Shown piece after piece: positions 38,730-49,460 of a DNA stretch of 64,000 nucleotides (the stretch's first letter is position 1; each line of letters starts with the position of its first letter). This DNA is from an uncultured Verrucomicrobia subdivision 3 bacterium (GTDB lineage: Bacteria > Verrucomicrobiota > Verrucomicrobiia > Limisphaerales > UBA11358). The position numbers and the translations under genes were made by a program. The notes under the pieces are model-generated. The model was not told the origin of the DNA and ran no database searches. It saw only the letters and a list, made by a program, of their open reading frames with translations. The stretch is from contig CAIQWB010000099.1 in the NCBI GenBank assembly GCA_903875465.1, positions 62,001-126,000 of the forward strand, in the 5' to 3' direction.

Positions 38730-38948
38730 ATGAGTGCCGTCGCCAAAAGCCGGATTGATCCCGAGTTGAAACGCCAGGCGGAAGCCGTTTTGGCAGAAAT
38801 AGGATTGAAACCACGGGCCGCGTTGGAACTGTTTTACAAACAAATCATCAAGCGCCGGGCCATTCCGTTTCCGGTGCAGGCAGACAGCGCGGAAGAGGAA
38901 GTGCTGAGCCCCGCCGCCCGCCGCAATCAATTGGCGGATGAGTTTTAA
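38730..38948 (+). CDS. RelB/DinJ-type antitoxin
   Basis: This 72-residue protein starts MSAVAKSRIDPELKRQAEAV, then LAEIGLKPRAALELFYKQII. These are the ribbon-helix-helix N-terminal pattern of DinJ/RelB antitoxins (x-R-I-D-x-x-L-K and an AhAhxLFYxQI-type helix). The C-terminal half, acidic and Ala/Glu-rich, would be the toxin-neutralising tail. It represses its own promoter through the palindrome just upstream. Two bases separate its stop from the toxin start. Confidence 0.88.
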   Translation: MSAVAKSRIDPELKRQAEAVLAEIGLKPRAALELFYKQIIKRRAIPFPVQADSAEEEVLSPAARRNQLADEF

Positions 38949-38950
38949 GC

Positions 38951-39274
38951 ATGCGCACGGTCCCCCAACCCGGCGACCTTTGGTTCATTGATTTGGGCGT
39001 GGTGGGCAAGCCGCGTTATGCGCTGGTACTGGCAGCGCAAACCGACGCCCGCCTGGCGCTGGCCAGCGTGGTGTTGATCACCACCCAGTTTGCGGCCACG
39101 CCTTACGAAGTCACCCTGCCGCGCGTGCCTTGGCTGGCGGAGCAAAGTTACATCAATGTCCAGAGTCTCCAACCCGTAAAATTCACCGAATTCGTCCGGA
39201 AAGCTCCGGGCCGATTCGATGCGGGCGTCCTCAGCGAGGTGCAAACCGCGCTCAAGGCCTGGTTGCGGATTTAA
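38951..39274 (+). CDS. MazF/PemK-like toxin
   Basis: MazF-type toxins are sequence-specific ribonucleases with an SH3-like barrel. The family pattern PGDLWFIDLG near residue 7, then KPRYALVLAAQ, VVLITTQ and YINVQSLQPV, fits a PemK/MazF fold (107 residues, as expected). Usual MazF partners are MazE or PemI types; here the partner is DinJ-like. RelE-family assignment is less likely because the RelE helical N-terminus is absent. Confidence 0.8.
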   Translation: MRTVPQPGDLWFIDLGVVGKPRYALVLAAQTDARLALASVVLITTQFAATPYEVTLPRVPWLAEQSYINVQSLQPVKFTEFVRKAPGRFDAGVLSEVQTALKAWLRI

Positions 39275-39747
39275 CTCCGGCAGGGTGAAAGGTGAGCGCC
39301 CCAGACCTGGTCTGGTACTGGTCTGCGGAATGGGGAAATCCAGTGCCTTCTCCGGCCGGCGCTCGCGCAGCGAGGGCGGCCGCGTCCCGAGGCCAGCCCC
39401 TCGCCACACCTTATGAACCCGCTCGTGGCTCACAGCCTGAACGTGGCCCGATCTGGCTGGGCTCAGGCCCAACAGGCCGAAATTCCCTGGCCCTTAATCA
39501 TATATGATCAAGGAAGTGTTTATTTGGGCATTTTGCTTAAGAAATGCGACGGGAAGCGCTGCCAGACCGGTAAAGGATGGGCTACGCGCCGCCCGCCACC
39601 GACCCAGGGCAGGACGTTTCGCAATTTGTCATGGGCGGCTTCCTTTACGCGGAGCCCAGACGGGGTGTTTTCGACGAAAAGTGTCAATGGTGAGACTTGT
39701 TCCGAAAATCTCCGCCGTTTCAAAAAAGCGGAGTTTCCGGCCAGAAA
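39275..39747. other. Region between MazF-like and Fic genes
   Basis: About 470 bases with no supported gene. A CTCCGC/GCGGAG stem with a 12-base loop near 39713-39738 lies next to the convergent Fic gene end and could act as a weak terminator. Nothing else was recognised. Confidence 0.4.
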
Positions 39748-41277
39748 CTATTTAGGTTTCTGCGCGAAAGCCTCGGCCACCGCCGCCTCCAGTCCGGTAA
39801 TTTCCTTGCTGGTGAGCCTGGAGTATTCTGGCATCCGCCGTTTGGCCTCGGAGAGTATGCCGTTATTCTGCAGGCAAAGCCGGACAAACAGGTCCGCGTG
39901 CCGATTGGGCAAATCCACCACCTCGCGCATTCGCCGCCGGGCGGTGTCGTATTGCTGAAGGAATAGGATTTCAGCGGGCAGTTCTTTTTCGATGGTTTCC
40001 TTCACGAAACTGAACACCGTTTCGGCAATGAAGGTGCAATCTACATAACGATAATAGTCGCGGGTATCGTTGAGCACCGTCATCCGGCCACGGCCATCCA
40101 ACTCATATTCCACCAGTGGCAGCAGCGGCTTGGAAAATGATTCGAGGCTGGCGTCGTAATCCTGCGGCCGATGCAGCATCGTTGCCGAGATGGGAAACAC
40201 CACCCCGTCGGGGGCGAAGCGGCGGAATGAAAGGACGTAGTGAATGAGAAAACGGTGCAGGCGTCCGTTGCCATCCGAGAACGGATGAAGTAAGACAAAC
40301 GGGTAGGCGATCAGCGCGGCGGCAATGACTGGATGCAGATCGGAATTCAGGATGCGCCGCGAGGCCTCCAAATAATCAGGCATCAAGCCGGCCAGATCTT
40401 GCGGCCGGGGCGCGATGAAATGAACCTCCTCCTCGTTCATGCCCACGCTGCGGCCGACATAATTCTGTTCTTTGATGGTGTCGCGCCAGCCAGTGTTGGC
40501 AAAGCGTGGATCAACAATGGTTTGTTGAAGTGCAACCAATGTTTCCTTCAGCAGATAATCGCGCTGGGAGGCTTCCCGCAGTGCGTCGGCAAATTTTTGG
40601 GAACGCTTTTGATCTGGCGTCTCGCGCTCGATGGCGTAGGAGGATTTGGTTTCCTTCGTGTAGAGAAATTGCAGGGCGCGGGCGTAGAGTTCAGGGGGAA
40701 TGGCGGCAATCACCTTGCGGCAACTTTGTTCGAGCTTGCGCGCTTCGGCGGTTTTTAGCGTCTTCGTTCGGCGCACCAGCGGGCTAAATGCCAGATTGCC
40801 GAGCAGGTTGACATTGACCCGTTGACGCGGGCTGCGGATGGCCGGCCCGGTGTAGTAATCGCGTGGATCGAGCAAATCCACATAGTTGCCTTGCGTGACG
40901 TCGGGCAGGTTCAGCCGTTGGCCGGAAAATTCCTCGTAGAGATACCAGATGCGGCGGGCGAAAATACTGGTGGGTTTTGATTGGATGTAAGCGCCCAATT
41001 GATCCGCCGGCAATTGTGGCAGCAAGGCGCGCAGCAGTTGCAGATGCAGCCCTTCATGTTTGAGGGCAAATTCCAAATGTGCAAATTCATCCTCGCCCGG
41101 CCAGTAGGATTTCGGATAGGTTTCCGCCAGCTTCAGCGGCGTGGTGTGCGTATGGCGGGTGCCGGTGGTGACAAAGGATTCGACCGGGTGGGGCAGACAG
41201 TTGAGCGCATACCGCTCGCGCAACCAGAGGTATCCGGCGGGCCGGCGGGAGTCGCTTGGATCAGGTTGAGTCGCCAT
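39748..41277 (-). CDS. Fic domain protein
   Basis: The Fic catalytic motif is complete: HPFSDGNGRLHR near residues 327-338, matching HPFx(D/E)GNGRxxR. Fic enzymes transfer AMP or related groups to hydroxyl side chains. An N-terminal region of about 250 residues precedes the Fic fold, and the C-terminal 120 residues are helical. No clear inhibitory (S/T)xxxE(G/N) helix was seen, so regulation is open. 509 residues. The ATG giving MATQPD is used; the TTG six bases upstream is possible. The gene faces the toxin-antitoxin pair, so this is a small stress/defence cluster. Confidence 0.93.
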   Translation of the reverse strand: MATQPDPSDSRRPAGYLWLRERYALNCLPHPVESFVTTGTRHTHTTPLKLAETYPKSYWPGEDEFAHLEFALKHEGLHLQLLRALLPQLPADQLGAYIQSKPTSIFARRIWYLYEEFSGQRLNLPDVTQGNYVDLLDPRDYYTGPAIRSPRQRVNVNLLGNLAFSPLVRRTKTLKTAEARKLEQSCRKVIAAIPPELYARALQFLYTKETKSSYAIERETPDQKRSQKFADALREASQRDYLLKETLVALQQTIVDPRFANTGWRDTIKEQNYVGRSVGMNEEEVHFIAPRPQDLAGLMPDYLEASRRILNSDLHPVIAAALIAYPFVLLHPFSDGNGRLHRFLIHYVLSFRRFAPDGVVFPISATMLHRPQDYDASLESFSKPLLPLVEYELDGRGRMTVLNDTRDYYRYVDCTFIAETVFSFVKETIEKELPAEILFLQQYDTARRRMREVVDLPNRHADLFVRLCLQNNGILSEAKRRMPEYSRLTSKEITGLEAAVAEAFAQKPK

Positions 41278-41605
41278 TGTCAAAAATTAAATTCGTTACC
41301 GGATCACAAAATTCATTATTTTCAGGTGGTTGGCCAGAAAAATCATTACCAGTCGATGTGCGGTTTTAGCCTCGGTTTGCTGTCTGGCCCGGTAATTTGC
41401 CCGCGTTTTGATCATTTGTGCTTTGTTTGCCATGCGTGCCACAGGCAACCAGCACCGGCGAACTGCCTGGGTTTGGGCTTTGGGCTCTGGGCGGGTAAGG
41501 ACGAAGCATGGACAGGCGAAAGGGCGCAACCCCGGTGAGGGTTGGAACGTATTGTGGCGCGGTTACCCAGGGTAGTCCCACTGACGGGACAACCGTTGCC
41601 GGGCT
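41278..41605. other. Intergenic region upstream of Fic, left of the large repeat
   Basis: About 330 bases without a supported gene. AT-rich sequence next to 41278-41340 should hold the Fic promoter. The rest blends into the start of the 0.6-kb repeat. Confidence 0.4.
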
Positions 41606-42247
41606 GGGTGGCGCAATCCCTTGGGGATGCAAGCAGTTGGAGGGAAAATGCCGGGGCGTATTCAACGGGGCCCGAGCGTGCCAGGCGGTTGGGATTTGGG
41701 GCGAACAAGCTCTCGCGCTGATGAGTGGGAGTCACGCGGCGTGGGTATCTGGCACCCCTGCCGGGGTGCGCGGCGGTTTGGGGGTGTTTTCCGGTGGTGT
41801 CGTCGCGGTGCTCCGCAACCACCGGCTACTGGCGGGCAACCCTCCGGGTTGACCAAGCGGTGATGTCGCCCCGGCCACGGGCCAAGGCGGGATCGGCCGC
41901 ACCGCCATCACAAATCGAATAATCCCAAACTCCGCAATTAAAACGGCCGGCCGGCATCAATCTATTGGGCATAAACGGTTTGGAAAATTGGCTTCCCAAG
42001 GCGCTGCCAATCAGTTGCCCATTTAAGGGTGTGCGCTGCGCGCCGAGGCAGTCTTACCAGACCGCTGCGGGTAGGCGGCGATTTTTCCAAAGTGTTTCTG
42101 CTCCAATATCCTGACGCATCCCAGCCATTTTAATTTCGTAGTTCGGGATAATTTCTTCCATCAAGGTCACATGTTGCCAAGCCATATAGCGCGGTATTGT
42201 AACCCATCACTCCGGTTTGTTTGTTACCTATCACTCCGGTTCGCACC
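41606..42247 (+). repeat. Large direct repeat, copy A (left of the sheath gene)
   Basis: The segment beginning gctgggtggcgcaatccctt and ending tcactccggttcgcacc is repeated at 44269-44883 in the same orientation with scattered differences. It contains a complete small inverted-repeat element (41924-42147). Its last 17 bases (42231-42247) are inside the 3' end of the sheath gene and encode that protein's last residues. A 25-base internal duplication near 42208-42245 is unique to this copy. Confidence 0.9.
41924..42147. mobile_element. MITE-like element, copy A
   Basis: Inverted ends are CCCAAACTCCGCAATTAAAA (a mutated form of CCCGAACTCCGAAATTAAAA) and the complement of GTTCGGG-ending sequence. 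ATAAT flanks both ends, giving a 5-bp target duplication. The internal frame is broken by a one-base deletion. It shares its flanks with copy B because both sit inside the large repeat. Confidence 0.85.
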
Positions 42248-44036
42248 GTCCTGTCATCTGCTGCACCTGGATGACCACGAATTCCGCCGGCTTGAGCGGC
42301 GCGAACCCGACGATGATGTTCACGATGCCGAGATGGATCTGATCCTGGGGCGTGGTCTCGCTGCCGCACTTCACAAAGTAAGCCTCCTTGGGGGTCTGCC
42401 CCTGGAACGCGCCCTTGCGGAACAAATCGTACATGAAGGCGCCTGCATTGAGGCGAATCTGCGCCCACAACGGTTCGTCATTCGGCTCGAACACCGCCCA
42501 TTGCATGCCGCGATACAGGCTTTCCTCGATGTAAAGGGCCGTGCGGCGGACGGGGACGTACATGTAATCATCCCCGAGTTGATCGGAGCCGCGAAGCGTG
42601 CGGGCACCCCAAATCACGCGGCCACGGCGTGGGAAAAATCTCAGGCAATTTATTCCCAAGGGATTGAGCTGTCCGTTTTCTCCGTCATTGAGGTTCACTT
42701 CAAGGGCTTGTATCCCGTTCAAGGCGGCATCCAATCCCGCCGGGGCTTTCCAGACGCCCCGCGAGGTGTCGGTGCTGGCATACAAACCGGCTATGATGCC
42801 GCAGGGAACAAATGTGTCCAATTGCCCTCCCCTTATGGGGTCGGATGCTATCACCCTGGGAAAATATATTGCGGCATTGCGCGCTGGTTCGCCTGACAGG
42901 CCCAAACTCGGAAGTCCGTTCTTTGCCGCAGCTGCAGCGGTGTTTTTGTTCAAGCTCCATGCGGCAGGTGAATCCACAAGGAGCATGGCCCGGCGCAGTT
43001 GGCAATACGCCAGCGCTTTTTGATAGACGGGTGAGCTCGTATCACCACCCCGGGTGTCAGCGGGAATGCAAAGAATGTTGAACAGATCGGCTTTTTCCAG
43101 CGCGTAAATTCCCGTTTTGAGAGCTTGATCGCCTTCGTAGGTTTTATCATCAAGAGCTTGGCCGTCGTCACCTTTGAATGCCGCCACGGCAGTGTCCACT
43201 GCGGCCCGGGCAGCTTGAATGGCGGAAGGAACCTGCGGATTGGCCTGCTGAGCGGTTGCCAGCACCGCTTTAGCCGTGGAAGCGGGGTCGGCAAGTTTTG
43301 CGACGGCCGTGTCATAGGCCGTTTGGGCGTTGGCCAGGTTTGCCTGCGCGGTGGCGATATCCGCGGTCACTTGCGGGTTTGCGGCGTTCGCAGCAGCCAA
43401 AGCGGCGGTTTTCGCTGCCAAATCAAAAGAAGCGCTCTGCACTGCTGTTGCGAGAGGCATCGCCGGCAGGCTTGACGGATAAGTTGACTTCCATTGGATC
43501 AGATTCGATTGACTGGCAAGCACCCGGTCAATCCTCCGAGCGCTGTCAACAAGAGTCAGGTTCAGAAAACTCTCAGTAGTGATTCCGTCGCTGGCATAAA
43601 GATTGAAAAGCAGGTCGGCGGGCTTCAGATTCAGCTGCGCCCGTACCTCGTCAGATACCTTAAGATCCATTGAAACCCTGAGATTTTGCCCCCATGTGCC
43701 GGGACTGGCCGCTTGAAGACTCAAACCATCGACCGCAAACAAAGCGGATGCGTCCGTAGCTGTGGCGGAATCCTTGTATAGTCGGACAATGATCGCGGTG
43801 CTGCCTCCGTTCAGATAAAAATCACGGACGGCGTAGCTCATGGGATAATTCACCCCGAGGCCGCAGAATTGCCGGTCAAAATCGGCGTAGCTGTTGATGG
43901 TGACCGGTTCGTTGACATCACCTTTGATCGCCCGCCCCAGAAACGCCGTGATGGACGTGGCCACACCCGGGATGGTGCGCACCCCGCTGGGGATTTCCGC
44001 GATATAGACACCCGGATCAGTCAATGGACTGGGCAT
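42231..44036 (-). CDS. Orphan contractile tail sheath protein
   Basis: The N-terminus PGVYIAEIPSGVRTIPGVAT, ITAFLGRAIKGDVNEPVTI and the C-terminal FAPLKPAEFVVIQVQQMTG are the classic pattern of tail sheath proteins of Myoviridae-like phages and phage-derived contractile injection systems. ALYIEESLYRGMQWAVFEPN is also family-specific. An unusual Ala/Asn/Gln-rich insertion at about residues 205-285 carries an internal duplication (ANPQVTADIATAQ... and ANPQVPSAIQAAR...). The last residues (RCEPE) come partly from the adjacent repeat. No tube, baseplate or ATPase gene is next to it. 601 residues using the ATG at 44036. Confidence 0.93.
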   Translation of the reverse strand: MPSPLTDPGVYIAEIPSGVRTIPGVATSITAFLGRAIKGDVNEPVTINSYADFDRQFCGLGVNYPMSYAVRDFYLNGGSTAIIVRLYKDSATATDASALFAVDGLSLQAASPGTWGQNLRVSMDLKVSDEVRAQLNLKPADLLFNLYASDGITTESFLNLTLVDSARRIDRVLASQSNLIQWKSTYPSSLPAMPLATAVQSASFDLAAKTAALAAANAANPQVTADIATAQANLANAQTAYDTAVAKLADPASTAKAVLATAQQANPQVPSAIQAARAAVDTAVAAFKGDDGQALDDKTYEGDQALKTGIYALEKADLFNILCIPADTRGGDTSSPVYQKALAYCQLRRAMLLVDSPAAWSLNKNTAAAAAKNGLPSLGLSGEPARNAAIYFPRVIASDPIRGGQLDTFVPCGIIAGLYASTDTSRGVWKAPAGLDAALNGIQALEVNLNDGENGQLNPLGINCLRFFPRRGRVIWGARTLRGSDQLGDDYMYVPVRRTALYIEESLYRGMQWAVFEPNDEPLWAQIRLNAGAFMYDLFRKGAFQGQTPKEAYFVKCGSETTPQDQIHLGIVNIIVGFAPLKPAEFVVIQVQQMTGRCEPE

Positions 44037-44268
44037 AATCAAATGTTTCAGTTTGTTAAACTTCCGTCACCGACCGGCGCCGGTCTCCGCAGAAACGTGT
44101 GCAACTGTCAGGCCTCAATATTGACACATTTCGTTGAAACACCATTGGCGGGGATCCGCTGGCTGCCCTTGGTATCCCGGCTAATCGGTTGGTTCCAGTG
44201 CTCACACCTCACACATAAAGCCAAAGATCCCGCCAAAGCAACTCCGGACTTGGCCGGGATGGGTTCGG
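44037..44268. other. Upstream region of the sheath gene
   Basis: This stretch between the sheath ATG and repeat copy B should hold the sheath promoter. AT-rich sequence with tgtttcagtttgttaaac lies just upstream of the ATG. No clear promoter pair was found. Confidence 0.35.
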
Positions 44269-44883
44269 CTGGGTGGCGCAATCCCTTGGGGATGGAAGCA
44301 GTTGGCGGGGAAATGCCGGGGCGTATTCAACGGGGGCAGAGCATGCGCGGCGGTTGGGATTTGGGGCGCACAAGCTCTCGCGCTGATGAGTGGGAGTCAG
44401 GCGGCGTGGGTATGTGGCACCCCTGCCGGGGTGCGAGGCGGTTTTGGGGGGTGTTTTCCGGTGGTGTCGTCGCGGTGCTCCGCAACCACCGGTTACTGGC
44501 TGGCAACCCTCCGGGTTGACCAAGCGGTGATGTCGCCCCGGTCACGGGCCAAGGCGGGATCGGCCGCATCGCCATCACAAATCGAATAATCCCGAACTCC
44601 GAAATTAAAACGGCCGGTCGGCATCCATCGCTTGGGCATCAACGGTTTGGAACATTGGCTTCCCAAGCCGCTGCCCATCCGTTGCCCATTTAAGGGTGTG
44701 CGCTGCGCGCAGAGGCAGTCTTACCAGACCGCGGCGGGTAGGCCGGCGATTTTTCCAAAGTGTTTCTGCTGACGCATCCCGGCCATTTTAATTTCGGAGT
44801 TCGGGATAATTTCTTCCATCGAGGTCACATGTTGCCACGCCATATAGCGCGGTAGTGTTACCGATCACGCCGGTTCGCACCCA
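44269..44883 (+). repeat. Large direct repeat, copy B (right of the sheath gene)
   Basis: It matches 41606-42247 along its length, including the MITE-like element and the tail with gatcacgccggttcgcacc. With copy A it brackets the sheath gene, so recombination between them could excise or duplicate the gene. Confidence 0.9.
44591..44805. mobile_element. MITE-like element, copy B
   Basis: Starts CCCGAACTCCGAAATTAAAA and ends with the inverted counterpart. The flanking 5 bases on both sides are ATAAT. A 10-base deletion near the right end relative to copy C breaks the internal frame. Confidence 0.88.
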
Positions 44884-44897
44884 GGTGCATGGGGAAT

Positions 44898-45044
44898 TGG
44901 CCAGGGGTGATGGATGGCGCGGTGTCTGGTGATTTCAGGCGTCGCTCCGCGACGCGGGTGCGGTTGGGGCGCTCATGCGTGGGTTGAAACCCACGCCTAC
45001 CATCGCAATGTCGCTACGCGACCAGGCAGCGGGCCGGTGGCGGC
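44898..45044 (+). repeat. Palindrome-rich repeat, first unit
   Basis: The unit beginning ttggccaggg contains three palindromes: GCGTCGCTCCGCGACGC, GCGTGGGTTGAAACCCACGC (44977-44996) and a TCGC/GCGA hairpin around tcgctacgcga. The whole unit is repeated at 45088-45237. It looks like a REP/BIME-style extragenic repeat. Confidence 0.8.
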
Positions 45045-45087
45045 GGGTGGGTGCCCACGAAGCTTGCGAATGAGGCGTGTGGGTAAG

Positions 45088-45237
45088 TGGCCAGGGTGGG
45101 CGATGGCTGGCGCGGTGTCTGATGATTTCAGGCGTCGCTCCGCGACGTGGGTGCGGTTGGGGCGCTCATGCGTGGGTTGAAACCCACGCCGACCATCGCA
45201 ATGTCGCTACGCGACCAGGCAGCGGGCCGGTGGCGGG
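45088..45237 (+). repeat. Palindrome-rich repeat, second unit
   Basis: Near-identical to 44898-45044, again with the 20-base palindrome (45170-45189). Only two units are present, 190 bases apart, so this is not a CRISPR array. The NtrC-type gene begins about 130 bases downstream. Confidence 0.8.
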
Positions 45238-45369
45238 CCGCGAAGCGGCGTTGAGGCGGCACGGTGGAGCGGAACCGTGCGGGGCCGGGGGCAAGCTGGG
45301 GTGGGGCGCAAATCAGGCGTGGAAAATCACTATCCGTCTGGCAAAAATTGATTATAATCTCATGAAACG

Positions 45370-46827
45370 ATGAGTAAATTGCTGTTAATTGACGATGAAG
45401 AGGATGTGCGCTATTCCTTTCAGCGCATTTTTGATTCGCCGGAGATCGAATTCGCCACGGCTGCCAGTGGCGAGGAGGGCCTGAAACTCATTCCGAAATT
45501 CAAGCCGGACCTGGTGCTGATGGACGTGCGCATGGGGGGGATGAACGGGTTGGAGACGCTCCGGCGCATCCGTACTTCGAATCCCAAGTTGCTGGTCATT
45601 TTGATGACGGCGTATGGCACGACCCAGACCACGATCGAGGCGATGAAGCTGGGGGCTTATGATTATTTGCTCAAGCCCTTCGATGCGGTGAAGATCAAGG
45701 AGATCATCGCCAACGCGCTCAAGGCGGCGCGCGACATGAAGCAGGTGGTCTCTTACCAGCCCTTGCTGGAATCGGAGGATTACGAGTTGGGGATTGTGGG
45801 CCGCAGCCAGATCATGCAGCAGGTATTCAAACTGATCGGCCAGGTGGCGGCCACCGATGCCACGGCCCTGGTCACGGGCGAGAGCGGCACGGGCAAGGAA
45901 CTGGTCGCCCGGGCGATTTATCACCACAGCGACCGCAATCAGCAGCCGTTTCTGGCGGTGAATTGCGCGGCCATTCCCGAGCAATTGCTGGAGAGCGAAC
46001 TGTTTGGGCATGAACGCGGCGCTTTCACCGGGGCCACGAACCAGCGGATTGGCAAATTTGAGCAGTGCAATCACGGGACGATTTTTCTGGATGAAATCGG
46101 GGACATGACTCCGGCGACCCAGACGAAGATTTTGCGGGTGCTGCAATCCGGCACGTTTGAGCGGGTGGGCGGCAACCAGCCCCTGCAAGCGGATGTGCGG
46201 GTGATTGCGGCGACGAACAAGCCGCTGGAGGCGGCGGTGGCGGCCAAGCAGTTTCGCGAAGATTTGTTTTACCGGCTGAACGTGGTGCGGATTCCGGTGC
46301 CCCCCTTGCGCGAGCGGGCGGACGATATTCCGCTCTTGGTGAATTATTTCCTGGAGAAAAACGGCCGGGAACTGCAAAAACCCCCGAAATCGGTGGCCGC
46401 GAATGCGCTGCGAGCCCTGGAACGCTATCACTGGCCCGGCAATGTGCGGGAACTGGAGAATGCGGTTCGCCGTGCGCATGTGATGGCCAAGAGCGACGCG
46501 ATTTTGCTGAGCGATTTGCCGCCGGAAATCAACGGTCAACCCGGCTTGGGCATGGGGTCCACGGCCACCCCCCTGCCGGTCACCGGACCGGCGGGTGAAC
46601 CCGTCGCCACGGATGCCGGCTCGCTGGCCCGGCAGCTTTATCAATGGGCGCGGCGGGATCCCAAACTGAAGGTCATTCCGGCCGTGGAACGTGAACTGGT
46701 GATCCAGGCGCTGAAGGAGACCAACAACAACCAGGTGCATGCGGCCAAGTTATTGGGCATCACCCGGGCGACCCTGCGCAAACGGATCGACAAGTTTGGA
46801 ATTCAACGCGAGTTGAATGTGAAGTGA
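45370..46827 (+). CDS. Sigma-54-dependent response regulator, NtrC type
   Basis: Full REC-AAA-HTH architecture in 485 residues. The receiver has the phospho-acceptor Asp52 in [10 protein letters not shown] and Lys in YLLKPF. The AAA domain has Walker [11 protein letters not shown] (about 168-177), GAFTGA (about 217-222), FLDEIGDM (Walker B) and the arginine region RELENAVRR. The HTH end is a Fis-type helix ([20 protein letters not shown]). It activates sigma-54 promoters such as the -24/-12 site found before the PEP-CTERM gene, but a regulatory link is inference. No kinase gene is adjacent; a cryptic one may be elsewhere. Confidence 0.96.
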   Translation: MSKLLLIDDEEDVRYSFQRIFDSPEIEFATAASGEEGLKLIPKFKPDLVLMDVRMGGMNGLETLRRIRTSNPKLLVILMTAYGTTQTTIEAMKLGAYDYLLKPFDAVKIKEIIANALKAARDMKQVVSYQPLLESEDYELGIVGRSQIMQQVFKLIGQVAATDATALVTGESGTGKELVARAIYHHSDRNQQPFLAVNCAAIPEQLLESELFGHERGAFTGATNQRIGKFEQCNHGTIFLDEIGDMTPATQTKILRVLQSGTFERVGGNQPLQADVRVIAATNKPLEAAVAAKQFREDLFYRLNVVRIPVPPLRERADDIPLLVNYFLEKNGRELQKPPKSVAANALRALERYHWPGNVRELENAVRRAHVMAKSDAILLSDLPPEINGQPGLGMGSTATPLPVTGPAGEPVATDAGSLARQLYQWARRDPKLKVIPAVERELVIQALKETNNNQVHAAKLLGITRATLRKRIDKFGIQRELNVK

Positions 46828-46835
46828 CCTTTCAG

Positions 46836-47060
46836 CCCGAACTCCGAAATTAAAACGGCCGGTCGGCATCAATCTCTTGGGCATAAGCGCTTTGGAAAAA
46901 TGGCTTCCCAAGCCGCTGCCAAGCAGTTGCCCATTTAAGGATGCGCGCTGCGCGCAGAGGCAGTCTCACCAGACGACTGCGGGTATGCCGGCGATTTTTC
47001 CAACGTGTTTCTGCTCCAACATCTTGACGCATCCCAGCCATTTTACTTTCGGAGTTCGGG
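46836..47060. mobile_element. MITE-like element, copy C (open frame)
   Basis: Starts CCCGAACTCCGAAATTAAAA and ends in the inverted counterpart, with TTCAG on both sides as the 5-bp target duplication. At 225 bases it is the fullest copy. It begins 8 bases after the NtrC stop. A minus-strand frame spans it from one terminal repeat to the other. Confidence 0.9.
46850..47041 (-). CDS. 63-aa reading frame inside MITE copy C
   Basis: The ATG lies in one terminal repeat (AAGTAAAATGG) and the TAA in the other. The peptide starts MAGMRQDVGAETRWKNRRHT and ends YAQEIDADRPF; it is basic in the middle. No family was recognised. Copy D has the same frame minus 21 internal residues. There is no ribosome-binding site next to the ATG. 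It is either coding or a by-product of the repeat structure. Confidence 0.35.
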   Translation of the reverse strand: MAGMRQDVGAETRWKNRRHTRSRLVRLPLRAARILKWATAWQRLGKPFFQSAYAQEIDADRPF

Positions 47061-47159
47061 TTCAGAAAAACTGCAAATTCCAACATCCAAACACCAGGGA
47101 ATATTCAATTTCCAAACTTCCATTAGCGGTTCGGCGGTGGGTGGGGGATGAATGTGGGC

Positions 47160-47576
47160 TCAGGGTGGGGTGAGGAAGCGGGCCAGCCGGCGGACGAGGC
47201 GGGCGGTATTTTTCCGGGTCAGTTCATGTTCCCAGATGCGGAGGACGCGCCAGCCGCGCTGGCGCAGGGTGCGGGTGACCAGGCGGTCCCGGGCCTGATT
47301 GCGGGCGAGTTTCTGCTGCCAAAAGCGGCGGTTGCCGGTCGGCATTCGGCAATGCCGGGGGCACCCATGCCAGAAACAGCCATCGACAAACACGGCGACT
47401 TTGCGGGGGCGGAACACGAAGTCGGGTTTGCCAAACAGGGCCTGTCGCCGCCGCCAGCCGGTAAATCGATTGGCGCGGAACATTTTGATCAGGGCCAGTT
47501 CCGTGTCCCGGTTGCCCGAGGAGCGGATGCGGGCCATGACGGCGGAGCGTCTACTTTTGGTAAACACATCAGCCAT
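47160..47576 (-). CDS. vsr: Very short patch repair (Vsr) endonuclease
   Basis: Vsr nicks next to T:G mismatches that arise from deamination of 5-methylcytosine. The family pattern is intact: ALFGKPDFVFRPRKVAVFVD with the metal Asp, GCFWHGCPRHC with two catalytic histidines, and WRVLRIWEHEL at the end. 138 residues is normal. The usual partner, a cytosine-5 methyltransferase, is not in the window, so it is an orphan here. The start follows family alignment. Confidence 0.93.
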   Translation of the reverse strand: MADVFTKSRRSAVMARIRSSGNRDTELALIKMFRANRFTGWRRRQALFGKPDFVFRPRKVAVFVDGCFWHGCPRHCRMPTGNRRFWQQKLARNQARDRLVTRTLRQRGWRVLRIWEHELTRKNTARLVRRLARFLTPP

Positions 47577-47671
47577 ACCTCAGTCCTTGGGCCATCGGTT
47601 TTGAATGCGGACACGCACAGCCGGGAAAATGGCGGCCCCGCTGGCCGGGCCGCCAAGGGGCAGGCGGTTAT

Positions 47672-49460
<1,789 letters not shown>

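Noticed and set aside
41412-41822. A 136-codon minus-strand frame across repeat copy A
   Set aside because: Pro/Arg/Ser-rich; it lies in a repeat where the counterpart at 44209-44523 differs in length and frame, so it behaves as non-coding.
44898-45237. Possible CRISPR-like array
   Set aside because: Only two units of about 150 bases separated by 190; there are no regular spacers and no cas genes.
45385-46740. A minus-strand open frame of 451 codons opposite the NtrC-type gene
   Set aside because: His/Arg/Gln-rich shadow of a well-defined regulator.
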